From: Knoxdaviesia capensis
Taxonomy: Eukaryota; Ascomycota; Sordariomycetes; Microascales; Gondwanamycetaceae
Direction: 5' to 3'
DNA length: 64,000 nt
Assembly (NCBI GenBank): GCA_001510575.1
Contig: LNGK01000006.1
Location: forward strand, 801,565 to 865,564
This document shows, piece after piece, positions 34,015 to 45,406 of the stretch; within the stretch, counting starts at the first letter, position 1; the number at the start of each line of letters is the position of its first letter. A model generated the notes under the pieces. That model had not been told where the DNA came from and did not search any database. It saw nothing but the letters and a program-made list of their open reading frames with translations. The translations under genes were made by a program, and so were the position numbers.

Positions 34015-34786
34015 ATGTCGCCCCCACCGAAACGCTGGGCCGCCATTGCGCGCGACACCAATGAAACCAAGATCCAGCTGGCGCTGAACATTGACGGCGG
34101 CGAGCTGCCTCCCAACACGGATGCCCGGCTTCTGAAAGCGGTCGCCGACGCGGGCCATGCGGCGCAGAACAGCAAGTCGCAGGCGATCAGCATCAACACC
34201 GGCATCGGCTTCCTGGACCACATGCTGCATGCGCTGGCCAAGCACTCTGGATGGAGTTTGCTGTTGGCCTGCAAGGGAGATCTTCACAGTAAGTATCCGA
34301 ACAGTGATTCTCTCTGTTCCTTCTCTGGATAGCCCGGCTTGCTAACCCCCCCCATCTTCCTCGCTCCCGCAAGTCGACGACCACCACACCGCCGAAGACT
34401 GCTGCATCGCGCTCGGCATGGCCTTCAATACCGCCGTCGGAAACGCCGCCGGCCTGGCGCGGTTTGGCTCGGCGTACGCGCCGCTGGACGAGGCGCTCGC
34501 ACGTGCGGTGGTCGACCTGTCGAACCGGCCGTTCAGCGTGATCGACCTCGGCCTCAAGCGCGAGAAGATCGGCGACCTCAGCTGCGAGATGATCCCGCAC
34601 TGTCTGCAGAGCTTTGCCCAGGCTGCCCGCGTCACCATGCACGTCGACTGCATCCGCGGCGATAACGACCATCACCGCGCCGAGAGCGCCTTCAAGGCCC
34701 TCGCCGTCGCTATCCGGATTGCCACCAGCCGGGTCGCCGGTAAGGAGGGTGAGATTCCCAGCACCAAGGGCACTTTGAGCGCTTAA
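34015..34786 (+). CDS. HIS3: Imidazoleglycerol-phosphate dehydratase
   Basis: Exons 34015-34288 and 34374-34786 (intron 34289-34373, GTAAGT...AAG) give 228 aa, the normal size for a monofunctional fungal enzyme. It dehydrates imidazole-glycerol phosphate to imidazole-acetol phosphate, a middle step of histidine synthesis, in the cytosol. Metal-binding and signature segments are intact: '[18 protein letters not shown]', then DDHHTAEDC (the intron falls just before this, at the Ile-Asp-Asp junction), '[15 protein letters not shown]', '[20 protein letters not shown]'. The first ATG of the frame after a pyrimidine-rich leader was taken. It lies next to, and in the same orientation as, another amino-acid gene (ARG7). 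The upstream region has only an imperfect general-control site. Confidence 0.97.
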
Positions 34787-35788
34787 AGGATACGTGTCGA
34801 TCTTCTACGAGTATCTACCACATTTCTTTTCCTTCTTCTTTCTTCTTCTTCTGAATGCGCGGCCGATGCACCCAAAAATGATGATAAAAGAAAGTACCCC
34901 CAGTTGGCGGGGGTTATCGATAGAGGCTTCCGGGATCGGAGCCGCAACATATATATACCGGAGAGAAACTCTCTCGATAGTTTTCTCAACTGAACACTTT
35001 TGTCTGATTCAATGCCACCCAGGAAACCGATTGAGTGATTTACACGACGAGAAAATTTTCACCGGCAACATTGCATCACTGCTTCCGCGTTCCAGAATTA
35101 ACCTGTGGTAAATGCAAGTTGTCGCGATAAGATAACGAGCTGTTGAGGAGAGACGTTGAAAAGCCGTTTGCTGCTGTTAGGCACATAACATGGGCGTCCC
35201 GGCCGTAGGGAACTAAGTGAAAAAAACAATAATTCTTCTCTGTACAATAGAAGAGCACCGAGTTTTCCGGAGAGAAATGATCACCGAGTCGGAGATGAAG
35301 CCGATGATGAGTTTACTCAGAGAACTGTCAAGCTGTGAAAAACTTCGACACACGTGATGTGGGTCCCGGGTGTTGCTCTTTTTTTTTTTTTTTTCGCCTG
35401 CAATCTTGTCTTTCCCCGGTCTCGGTCATTCGCTGAACCTTCACCTTCGTTTCAATTCTCACCGTCTCCTTTTTAGCTTTTCTCTTACTTCAATTCAAGT
35501 CTTTAACTGCTTCATTTACCTCTTCTGTGTGCCTATTACATCTCGCTTAACGCCGTTTTCTGTTCAATTCGTCGTTCTGACTGAGTGCCAACTGGGTGAC
35601 TTTTGGACCGGGGCCTGGATCTCAGTGCGAGTGAGTCCACCTCAAGAGTCATATTCTAGTCAGAGCTCCCAAAGCTCCCCTCAAAGTAGCTCGGCCGCCA
35701 ATTGGGACTTGTATCTACATCTCATCCGATCTTCTTCTGTCTCCCATCTTTCCTCTCTCCACTTTGCCCTCTCTTTATCTATCTCACA
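34787..35788 (+). promoter_or_regulatory. HIS3-ARG7 intergenic / ARG7 promoter region
   Basis: Upstream region of ARG7. A CACGTG E-box lies at 35351-35356 and a one-mismatch general-control site (TGAGTCC) at 35632-35638. Long pyrimidine tracts (35,380-35,560 and 35,720-35,788) precede the start codon, typical of a fungal 5' leader. No separate gene seen. Confidence 0.55.
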
Positions 35789-37255
35789 ATGTCGTCGGCA
35801 TCCTTCTCTCTGGTCCGGCTGCCCCGAGCGGCGCCGGTTCCCGGCCTGGTCCGCTTTTACTCGGCCCCGGTGGCCAATTCCATCCCCATTGCCAAGCGGA
35901 AGTACATCCCGTCGTGCGGCTCGTACCCCAAGGGCTTCAGCGCCGCCGGAATTGTCGTGGGCGTGAAGCCCAACAACACTACCAAGCCGGACCTGGCCCT
36001 GATTGTATCTGATCGGCCATGCGCCGCCGCTGCTGTGTTCACCAAGAACAAGTTCCAGGCTGCGCCGGTGACCTTCAGCCGAACTCTGCTGAACCGCCGG
36101 AATAACGAGGGACTCCGCGGCGTGGTTATCAACTCTGGCTGTGCGAATGCCGTGACCGGAAAGGGCGGCTTGGAAGATGCCCAGCTGATGGCCGATGCTG
36201 CGAACAAGGCCGTTGGGAGTGACGATGCCACTTTGGTCATGAGCACAGGAGTCATTGGACAGCGGTAAGCATCCCGGTCTCCAAAGTGTTGCTAAAATAA
36301 CGTGTAGCCGGGTATTGACAGATTTCCCACCCCAACCAGACTCCCCATCAAGAAGATCACAGACAACGTACCAGCTGCGTTCTCCGAGCTCGGCTCCTCG
36401 CACAAGAGCTGGCTCACCTGCGCCAAGGCCATCTGCACCACCGATACCTTCCCCAAGCTGCGATCACACGCCTTTGCGCTGCCCTCCGCCCCCGGCTACG
36501 AGTACAGCATTGCCGGTATGACCAAGGGTGCCGGCATGATCCACCCCAACATGGCCACGCTGCTCGGCGTGATCGCCACCGACGCCCCGATCGCCCCGGA
36601 GATCATCGCGCCGCTGCTGAAGTCCGCCGTCGACCGCTCATTCAACAGCATCACCATTGACGGCGACACCTCGACCAACGACACCGTGGCGCTGCTCGCG
36701 AACGGCGCTGCCGGCGGCCCGCTCGTCTCCGATGTAGCCTCGGCTGACTACGCCGTGCTGAGCAACGTGCTCGGCGACTTTGCCAGCGAGCTCGCCAAGC
36801 TGATCGTGCGCGACGGCGAGGGCGCCACCAAGTTTGTGACTATCCGCGTCGTCGATGCCGCCAGCGAGACCGCCGCCCGCCGCGTGGCGAGCACCATTGC
36901 CCGCTCGCCACTGGTCAAGACCGCCCTGTACGGCAAGGACGCCAACTGGGGCCGTATCCTGTGCGCCACCGGCTACGCACTGGTGTCGGAGCCCGGCTCC
37001 GCGCCCATCGAGGTGCCGGAGGTGGTCCCTGAAGCCACGAATGTGTCGTTCATCCCCACCGACGGATCGGCCGAGTTGAAGCTGCTCGTCAACGGTGAGC
37101 CGGAGATGGTCGATGAGGCGCGGGCTGCTGAGATTCTGGAGCTGGAGGACCTCGAGATCCTCGTCCGGTTGGGGACTGGATCGGCCGAGGCTACGTACTG
37201 GACTTGTGACTACTCGCACGAGTACATCACCATTAACGGAGACTACCGCACGTAA
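35789..37255 (+). CDS. ARG7: Arginine biosynthesis bifunctional protein ArgJ (ornithine acetyltransferase / NAGS), mitochondrial
   Basis: Exons 35789-36264 and 36340-37255 (intron 36265-36339) give 463 aa. The enzyme moves the acetyl group from N-acetylornithine to glutamate, closing the acetyl cycle of ornithine/arginine synthesis in the mitochondrion. The N-terminus ([20 protein letters not shown]) is a typical presequence. '[13 protein letters not shown]' and the self-cleavage site '[15 protein letters not shown]' (nucleophile Thr about residue 232) are intact, so the precursor should split into alpha and beta chains. '[16 protein letters not shown]' and '[14 protein letters not shown]' are family signatures. 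The C-terminus '[13 protein letters not shown]' is complete. Length matches fungal orthologs. It is convergent with the 27K splicing-factor gene. Confidence 0.97.
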
Positions 37256-37571
37256 GAGAGCGACGTCTCGGAGGCACGCAATCCACTAGAGAAAAGATAT
37301 CGTCGGCGCTGTGAGCATATATATATATATATATACTGTACAGACACAACGCAGTTCGCGTTAGAATTTGACGATTCTGAATTAATAGAATGATGCTCAT
37401 TTGTGTAAAGCGAAAAGAAAAAGGATACCATTCTTGTAACGTGCATGCTTGAAACCCCGATATCTTTAAAAGCAAACGCAAAAAACCACTTCAAACGCCG
37501 GACGGACCCTAACTGAGACGGCACCGAGTCAATCGGAACACACACTCGGCACCGCACTCTCCCTGCAACAA
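37256..37571. other. ARG7 / SNRNP27 convergent 3' region
   Basis: A 316-base spacer shared by two 3' ends. It includes an (AT)n run at 37317-37334. No gene. Confidence 0.7.
37317..37334. repeat. (AT)n microsatellite
   Basis: AT run of 9 units in the convergent 3' region. Confidence 0.9.
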
Positions 37572-38533
37572 CTACCGCGACGGACTAAGCGGCCGATTGA
37601 ACCCGCCCGTCCGGTTCATGTACTGGCGGTACTCGGTCTTCTTCTCCTTGCGCACCGCGCCGGTGTTGTTCCCCGCGACCTTCTTGTTCTTGGTGGTCCC
37701 GAACCCGCCGAAGCCCAGCATGGCCTGCATGTCCGCCATGCCGCCGTCGTCCACATCGACATCCCCGTCGTCGCCATCGTCGGGGGCACCATCGGCGTTT
37801 CGCTCGGTGCGCACTTCGATCGCGTCGTCCACCGCCATCGGCGTTCCGCTGTCGGGGTCGCCGCGCGAGGGCGACTGCCGCGAGCGTCGGTCGCGCGAGC
37901 CCGCGGTGCTGTTGTTGCTGTTGCTGGTGTGCGGCGGCGCGGCGTGCTCGGCAGGCTTGCCGCGCGTGGGCAGCGCGTCCCGCGTGTCGCGGCGCGAGGA
38001 TCGGTCGGTGGGGCTGCGGGAGCGCCGCGGCGAGGCGGAACGCAGGCGGTCGGGGTCCGAGGGTCGGCCTAGAACGGAAGTACCAGTTAGTGGACTGAGT
38101 GTTGGACAGCTACCACCTAATCACAGCCATCAGATCGAGAGGGGAGGAAGTTCCTACCGGAGTCATGGTCACGCCCCCCACCTCTGCGCGACGGGGGCCC
38201 CGTGTTCCGCCCGCCATCGTGGTACTCATCCCGCCCACGCCGGCGGTCCCGCTCACCACCGCGGCGGTACCCACCGCCGTCGTCTCTATCGCGGGGGGAC
38301 CGCGAGCGGTTGTGGCGGCGGCGGTCCCGGTCTCTATCTCGGTCGGCGCCGCCGCCGCCGCCGCCTCCTCCTCCGCCACGGGGACGGTTGCGGTCGCGAT
38401 CACGTTCGCGGTCACGGCCGCGGTCGCCCCAGTCGCGGGCCCGGTCGGGTGTGCGTTCATCTCGCCAGTCTCGTGAGTCACCGCCGCCGTCACGGTCGCG
38501 GTCGCGCCGGCGTCCGCCGCGGGAGTCAGACAT
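37572..38533 (-). CDS. SNRNP27: U4/U6.U5 tri-snRNP-associated 27 kDa protein
   Basis: Exons 38533-38158 and 38068-37572 (intron 38069-38157) give 290 aa. The last ~55 residues carry the conserved SNRNP27 domain, 'MLGFGGFGTTKNKKVAGN' followed by 'KKTEYRQYMNRTGGFNRPLS', which is nearly invariant from fungi to animals and acts in tri-snRNP/spliceosome assembly in the nucleus. The N-terminal ~180 residues are low-complexity: Arg-Asp dipeptides, a run of 10 Gly, and RS-like stretches (SRSPRD, RRSRSPTDRSS), as in other members but longer than the human protein (155 aa). An acidic stretch (DDGDDGDVDVDDG) precedes the domain. Confidence 0.95.
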
Positions 38534-38953
38534 GCCTCGTTTTGGCGAGGGGTGGGTTGGTTGTGGTGATCGCTTGGCGAGCGAAAGGCAGATGAGGGAC
38601 GTTTCGGATGGTTCACTGAGTTGCAGACCTGAGAATGGTGGCAGTTTCAGACGAATATGTCAGGATTCAGATCTTTGATGGAATTCAATTCTTGGGCAAA
38701 CGTTTGCTGTTGCTCGTGGTGAAGATGATATGCAGGATGGCAGAAATTTAGGTCCAACCGTTTAGGGTTGTTGGCAGAAAAAAAGACAGCAGGACAGCCC
38801 AACACGGGAAGGTCACGTGCGGAATTCAACCACCTCGATGTCAACATCTCGTTACAAACGCCTTCTTCAGTCATAAAGTCATTTCTCATTGGTGATAAAA
38901 ACGTCGCTTAGGAATATCTGCGAAGTATTCTAGAAGTAGAAGCTTGAAAGCCT
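38534..38953 (-). promoter_or_regulatory. SNRNP27 upstream region
   Basis: A 420-base spacer between the SNRNP27 start and ELP5 stop. A telomere-box TTAGGGTT (38762-38769) and a TCACGTG E-box (38813-38819) lie about 230-285 bases upstream of the SNRNP27 ATG. Confidence 0.5.
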
Positions 38954-40205
38954 TCAAATCTCGTCTTCCTCCTCGTCAAAATCATCCTCCCGACCCATGT
39001 CATACAAGATACGTCCACCCTCACCCCCGCCAATGTCGGTTTGAGCATCAAAGTACGGTAGGACAATGCCCTCGCGGTCGCGGCGCTGCTTGTCCGTAAG
39101 ATTCATGTTGAAGGTGCTCTGGGGGAGATCGTCCTCGGCGCTGGCACTAGCCGTGTTCTCGGCACCTGCTGTCCGGAACTCCTCGTGATCGGCGAGCATC
39201 GACAGCGTGCCCGGAACCATAGCGAACCCGTTAGCATCCGGGGCTCGCTGCTTGAGGATAAACTTTTCCTTCATGGCGCGGCCGCTCTTTCTCCGCAGCT
39301 CCAGGTGCATCACAATGCTGTGGCACAGATCCGACCGCCCAGGCAGCGGGAGGCCCACCAGGACGCCCTCGATGCCCTCGGCCAGTCCGAACTCGGGCTC
39401 CTGGAGACTGAGGTTCCGGGCCTGTTGGCGCGCCACTTCTTCTTTGAGGCTGGTGATCCGGATGATCGTCGTGGCAAGGTGCGTGAGGATGGCCATGGGC
39501 TGCGGGGCGTATTCGCTGTACGCTTGCGGGAGGATCACAGGCACATCGGTGTGGTACACGCCGACCACACAGACTCCCTGGGCAACTACGCCGGAAAAGA
39601 ACTGCGTGATGTCGAGCGCGTGGGAGGTGATGAGGGCGTTCAGCGAGTCGATCATCAGGACGACCCCTTCAAGGTGGGAGACAGTTGATGTTAGGGTTAC
39701 ACAAGGGAAGCAAACGCCAAACGGAGTATATAGGGAGGGGGTGCAAGCTTACGACCAGGCACTTTCGATTTGCCAGCTGACTTCTTGAGGTGTGTGTACT
39801 GTGACACCACCTCGTTCACCAATGCTTGGAGGTTCAGACCGCGTCCCTTGACCATAGCATCGGCATAAACCGGCATCTTCACCGTGGTGAACGATAGGAA
39901 GACGACCTTGGCCCCGGGAATAGTCTGCATAAGATAGATTAGCGACTGTAATAGCAAAGCACACACACGTATGTCCCAGGAGATACACGTTTGCAAACGC
40001 TGTATCAGGAAGCAAACACAAACGCCAAACTTACGGCAGTGCTCGCTTTCGCTCTCAGCGCAAATTCTCTCAGGAGCGGCCCTGCGGCCTGCTCAAGATT
40101 GTCGAGAACCAGAGTTAGCGGGCTCGATGTGTCCCGCAGGCTCAAGAGCTTCTGAACAATCAGAAGACTCTTGGATCTCTGGAACGAGTCGGCAGATGGA
40201 GCCAT
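38954..40205 (-). CDS. ELP5: Elongator complex subunit Elp5
   Basis: Three exons on the minus strand: 40205-40035, 39924-39753 and 39666-38954, giving 351 aa in frame. The N-terminus (SLLIVQKLLSLRDTSSPLTLVLDNLEQ) and 'VVLMIDSLNALI' form the RecA-like fold of Elp5, which lacks a Walker A ATP site as expected. The C-terminus is 'STFNMNLTDKQRRDREGIVL' followed by an acidic end (DDFDEEEDEI), both Elp5/Iki1 hallmarks. Elp4-Elp5-Elp6 form the ring that supports Elp3 in wobble-uridine (U34) modification of tRNAs, in the cytoplasm. A telomere-box (TTAGGGTT, 39691-39698) sits inside the second intron. It is divergent from the protease gene. Confidence 0.92.
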
Positions 40206-41316
40206 TGCGCGTTGGTGGGGTGGGTTGTATTGCAGCTGCTATCGAATCGATCGTGGGAGATGGAAAACAGGAAAAGATAATGGTAAATTGGAACACTCAG
40301 GGAAAAGTCCGGTGCGGATACCAATTGGATATTGTATCAAAGAAAAAAAATAGGATGTAAAGAGGAGGAGGTTGTTTGTTTGCGAAATGAATCAGAAAAG
40401 AAAAAGAAAAAGAAAAGAAACCCACGACAGCTAAACAGGGCTGACTGGTAAGGTAGGCCAAACCCCCGCCTAACCCTTAACCCTAACCACCCACCACTCT
40501 CTCCACGAATTTGACCGCGACCTGCTGATCACTTTTCCATATTGCCCCTTTTCGTCTTCGGCCTATGGAAATAAGCTCATTGCAATGTACACACATGGTG
40601 GACAACCATGGATTAAAGCTTCCGAAGATGCTGGTATATTATCCCGATGGCCTGCCGGCATGGTCCACACACTCTTGTCCCAATTGCTTTTGCTTGACTT
40701 CCGGCTATTTTGACGACCCTGCACCATCTCACATATAGTGAAGGCGGCTTTTTGTCATCTTCTACCTGTTAATATACTTCGCCTTCTTCCGGACTTTTCT
40801 GGCTTTGCTTTTGCTGCATTCGCATAGTCCTTGAACACTATATCTGTGTTCATATGCCGCAATATAAACCACGAAGATCCATCCCGCCTCGACCGTTCCA
40901 AACTCGACATCTCACCCACATCTTCCACGATATATCTACTTGGATGTATGGCGTTTTCTCTTATCATGCAATTATTATGCAAACCACCCAATTTGTATCG
41001 TGCGGCCTTTATAAACCATATCGTGGTACGCATGTCTACACATGCGCAAGAAAGCGGGGATGGCGGATGGAGTATCTGCAGTTGTATCATGCCGCCATTA
41101 TAGTATCGTGCGGACGAGAGACCCCGGGTCCAACATGGCCTTAGGAGAAAGGACATGGGATTATATGCCGGCCCAACTGAGAAGATAAAGATCCCCGCCC
41201 TCCCACCTGGTTTGAAAATGAACATGTGTCGCCCAACTGGTCATGCCCTGTTGAGTCTCGTTGTCACCAGCCACCCCAGGTATCCGAACGTTGGACGACG
41301 ACGTTGACAGACGGAA
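40206..41316. promoter_or_regulatory. Divergent promoter region, ELP5 / aspartic protease
   Basis: An 1.1-kb shared upstream region. TAACCCTTAACCCTAACC at 40471-40488 contains a telomere-box about 270 bases from the ELP5 start. Purine-rich runs near 40,340-40,430. No gene seen. Confidence 0.6.
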
Positions 41317-42889
41317 ATGATACAACGAACGTGCTGGCTCCTAGCCGGCCTGGCTCTCTCAGCCCAGGCCGCCGTGCTGCCGGAAACCGCCTCCAGCGCG
41401 CCGAAGAAGCTGTCCGCCCGCGAGCGAGCCGGCCTGCCTCTGAGTCAACACACGGCACGAGCCCGCGCAGTCGCCAACCCACCAGCGTCCGGAAGCCCGA
41501 TTGTTGGGCGACGACAGCCACGCGTGGAAGCCGCCACCACCAACTGGTCCGAGGGACTCAAGGTCCCCCGCGCCAATGCCAAGTTCGGCCCGCCCGCGGT
41601 GGGTGACACGAAAGCCCTCAACCACAACCAGATCGAGTATATTGTCGATGCCGAGCTTGCCGGGCTGGACTTCACCTTTATTGTTGATACCGGTAGTATG
41701 GACACTTGGGTGGCACGCGACACGTTCCAGTGCCTGGACTTCACTTTCCGGGTCCCGGTTCGCCAGGAGCAGTGTCGCCTGGGACCCCTGTTTCCGGGAG
41801 AACTTCCGAATGGCACGATCCCGGATGTGGAGTTTGATATCATGTATGGATATCAAGGCGGCCCGTTCTTGCGGGGCGTGATGGGCCTCACCAAGTAAGT
41901 CTTCTGTTGCGGGTGCGATGGAATCTGGTGAAAAAAAGGGGGACCACATTGGCTGATCCTCGACTTCTGAATGACAGCATCACCGTCGCGGACATTTTCA
42001 TCCCCGAGCAGCAGATCGGTTTCCCCGAGCAGGGAGCGTGGAGAGGTGACCTGAAGACAAGTGGAATTCTGGGCCTAGGTCTGCCGCACCTCTCCGGAGC
42101 GATGTCTCCCGAGGGCCTGAGAATCCCATATAGCGGACTCGTGTCCACGATGCAGAGCCACGATATCCCGCCGGTGTTTTCTCTTGCTCTCTCGCGGAAC
42201 GAGAGCAGATCTGTTGTGGCGTTTGGAGGAGTGCCCGATATCGAGACCAGCGAGTTCGCCACAGCGCCGTTCCTGAAGGTGAGTCAGATCCAGTTGGAAC
42301 AGTTGAACCTGAAGATTGCGACACTGGCTAACGAGTCACCACAGCCCGTGGGGTCGGACAACTATGACCGATATGTCATCGAAATCGATTCGATCACCAT
42401 CAACGGCACCAAGGCCAGCGCCAAATCCGTTGAGAGGCCGATTCCTGCCCCATTCCTGTTGGACAGTGGAACTACCCTGAACTATTTCCCCAAGAGTCAG
42501 TATCTCTCCACAATGATGAGTGCACCCCCAAAAGGGGAAAGGGTCTCCAGCTCCTAATCTTACATTTAATAGGTTTCACCGACTTCATTGCTGCCGCCTT
42601 TGAGCCCGCCGGAGCGTACGATCCCCTTGAAGGCGCGTACTTCGTCAAGTGTGATGCGATCCCGCCCAACATCACGTACGAAATCAACGGCCACATGATT
42701 ACGACCGACCCAAACAGCCTGATCCTTTCGGAAATGCGCCGTGACTCGGATGATGCCTGTGTCGTCGGCGTGATCGAGTCGGACACCGACAACATGTATA
42801 TTCTGGGCGACACGTTCCTGCAGGAGCTGGTGGTGGTCTTCGATATCGGTGAGAAGATGGAGGCTCGGATTGCGAAGCGTCTTGACTAA
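41317..42889 (+). CDS. Secreted pepsin-like aspartic protease (family A1)
   Basis: Four exons: 41317-41894, 41978-42278, 42345-42495 and 42573-42889, giving 448 aa, all phases consistent. A signal peptide (MIQRTCWLLAGLALSAQA) is followed by a propeptide with basic sites (RARAV, GRRQPR). Both catalytic motifs are present: VDTGSMDTW (Asp about 124) and LDSGTT (Asp about 333). The flap is 'IMYGYQGG', with the conserved Tyr-Gly. Cys pairs are in A1-like positions ('FQC...QEQC', 'VKC...DDAC'). N-glycosylation sequons occur (NGT, NIT). There is no C-terminal hydrophobic tail or GPI signal, so it is expected to be soluble and secreted or vacuolar. The second intron is a multiple of three (66 nt), so unspliced transcripts would read through in that segment. 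Substrate specificity cannot be told. Confidence 0.92.
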
Positions 42890-43282
42890 TTGTGTTGCAA
42901 ATGCCTGAGAGGGATCAGTGAAGGGGAGGGTGGATGAGAGGGACAATTAGGGGCCAGTCATGTCATGAAGATCAAATTCTAGCAGTCTCGTTGGCGGAGA
43001 ATATTCCACAATGACTGTTTGCGTTCGTTTTCAAAGGTCAAAGCTAGGAGACTGCGTAAAAGGATGAAACTTCTTCCGAATCCATAGCTCGTCTGCCGCT
43101 GTGTGTAAGGATTAGATGAAATGCCGAACCCTAGACTCCGAGGGGGAATGCAGGAAAATGAACAAAATGTCAGGCACCCCCGGTTTGTGCGTGTATAGGC
43201 GTTGGGTGTATATATATATATATGTGTGTGTGTGTTCACCAAGACTATCACCTCCCGCATAGGGATGGGACCATCACCAAGT
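42890..43282. other. Convergent 3' spacer (protease / ASXH protein)
   Basis: A 393-base spacer with a compound microsatellite, (TA)n(TG)n at 43209-43234. No gene. Confidence 0.7.
43209..43234. repeat. (TA)n(TG)n compound microsatellite
   Basis: About 7 TA units running directly into about 5 TG units. Confidence 0.9.
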
Positions 43283-44178
43283 TCAAATGGTAAACGTCCT
43301 CATTCCATCCGGGATGGTCACATCCCACTCCTCTTCGACTTGCCGCGTAAGAGCCTCGTCAAACTCGCCGCGTTTGCGCCGCTCATGCGCGACCAACGCC
43401 TCATCTATCCACTCCGGATCATGCCGGCCCAGCTTTAGATCGTCGGTATAGGTTTCAGCGTCCTCCCGGAAAGCATCATCGTTTTCGAGCGAGGCGATAT
43501 CCGGCCGTGCGGCCTCACTCCCCGCCTCACCCACGATCGGCGTCCCTTCCGGCAGTAGCTGGAGGACTTTCTGGCGTGCGGCGGGCGGAAGCCGGTCCCA
43601 TGCCTGGGGAAGAAGGAGCATGGCCTGGATATAAAGAAGAGATGCGGACGGGGCTGCATGAGTACAGATGCGCTTTCCATCGTAAAAGAAGGAGAGGCAA
43701 GGAAAGAATGAAAGGATAAATACGTACGCGGATGTCAGAGTCTACTAGCGGCGACCGACGAGAGCGGAGAACTTTCGGAGCGGCCCAGCTCTGCGCAGAT
43801 CGTTTTCTGAAGACTGCCACTCTCGCTGGCTTCTTCTTAGTCCGGGAGGCCCAAGAAGACAGGGCTGGCGCCTTGCGCGCCGGCCGCCCCGGAGCGGCCA
43901 CAGGCTCCTGTGACTGCAGGCCTCGTGGAGGTCTGACGGTTCGCTGGGACCGACGGAGTGCGGGGGAGGGGCTGGCAGACTCTTCTTCCACCTTCACAGT
44001 GGGTGATGGTGCTCGCGCTTTCATCTATAGACAAAAAGAAGTGGGCGGCATGGGTTAGTGGCGAGTATCGTGGACGGTGATACTCAAGAGGTGGAGGGCG
44101 TATTGGTGAAAGCAACGGAGTAACGTTGATTCCGGTGGCAACTCGGAGGGTACTCACTCTGATGCTTCTGGGTGGCAT
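43283..44178 (-). CDS. Small ASXH (Asx homology / DEUBAD-like) domain protein
   Basis: Three exons on the minus strand: 44178-44158 (7 codons, MPPRSIR), 44024-43728 and 43624-43283, giving 219 aa. The first 100 residues are basic and disordered (Ser/Pro/Arg-rich, 'RTKKKPARVAVFRKR'), suggesting nuclear location. The C-terminal half fits the ASXH domain: 'AWDRLPPAARQKVLQLLP' and 'DDAFREDAETYTDDLKLGRH' then 'DPEWI'. In animals this domain of ASXL proteins activates the BAP1 H2A deubiquitinase; in fungi the partner is unclear. The protein is much shorter than animal ASXL proteins, with no PHD finger. The tiny first exon is inferred from a good GTGAGT donor and an in-frame join; an alternative start is the ATG at 44024. 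Confidence 0.75.
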
Positions 44179-45406
44179 GCTGTAAGAGATGGAGAGGAAG
44201 GACGAGAAACAGAAGAGGAGTCTGGAGACAGGGGGAAGAGAAATTAAAGCTGGCAGAGGACAGCAGGATGTGGCTCCCAGAAACTATGCCGGCCTCGCTT
44301 TGAGATGTTGCTGCTGTGGGCCTAAGGTCCCACACCACTATCAGTACATTGGTATAAAGACAGTCAAACACTTGTGATACACACGCTTCTTGTGTTTGCA
44401 ACAAAGAGAAGTGGCTCTACTAACCTACATAGATACGGACCTACGCCCTCAGACGCCTATAGGGGCACGGAAGTAGATATCTGGTATATACACGCCATCT
44501 ATGACATCCGGAGAACAAACATGAGTGCTGCTATTTCTGGGCCTATCTTCCCCCTTTCCTAGTTTCAGCAATTAGTGACACGATTCAGGGCGGGCTTGAT
44601 ACTCTGGGGTTTCTGCTCACCAGCTTGGCTCATCTCAGAGGAAGTAATGATTACCTATTGAGGCTGGCAGAGATAGTTTTAGGAACAACTTAGCAAAGAC
44701 CGAATGATAATCTAGAGGCCTTATAAGAATCTCTCCAAGTACTTGATTCTGGAAATTCATAGATGACTTCTTTTCATAAAGATGTTCAGGTTAGATTTCA
44801 TAGATTGGATAAAGACATGGCATCCAACATGTAGTTGGGCGCCACAGATAAAGTTAGCCCAGGCCACAATTTTTGTGTGTGGCTGTGGCGTAACTTTTAG
44901 CTTCCGCCAGGTGCTAATCAACTGCTAAGAAGAATGTGCTAAAACGCTTAAACTCTGGACCACATTTTGCCATCTTTAAGCACATGCCTACCCTTCCCTG
45001 GATTTCAACGTCCATCTTGATCTTTATCCCAACTTTCCCCCTGACCTATATCCCTCAACATTTCCTGAAATCTCTATATCTCTCTGCATCTATTTGACTA
45101 GATACTCTGCCCACCATCGTCTCGAATTAGAACAGTTAATTGATACCCGCTATTCTGCTCCTCTAATCTTCTCCCACGCGTGCGGGTAGTGCTCTCTCTT
45201 CATATCCGCCAAACGTGTCCTCTTGAGAGGTTGCCACCACACCAAACGACAATCTACTCTTCCTGCTCAAACCACTCGGATCCTGGACACAATCCCTCAG
45301 ATCAGGATTCAGATCCTCAATTCTCTCATTTGGCAGTTCGAGTCGTCTTCTTCTCTCTGCAATTTCTCTCCCTTTCCCGTATACGCTCTCACCCCACAAT
45401 CCCACC
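44179..45406. promoter_or_regulatory. Divergent promoter region, ASXH protein / SEC22
   Basis: A 1.2-kb shared upstream region with AT-rich middle (44,560-45,100) and a pyrimidine-rich tract just before SEC22 (about 45,330-45,406). No gene or RNA recognised. Confidence 0.6.
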
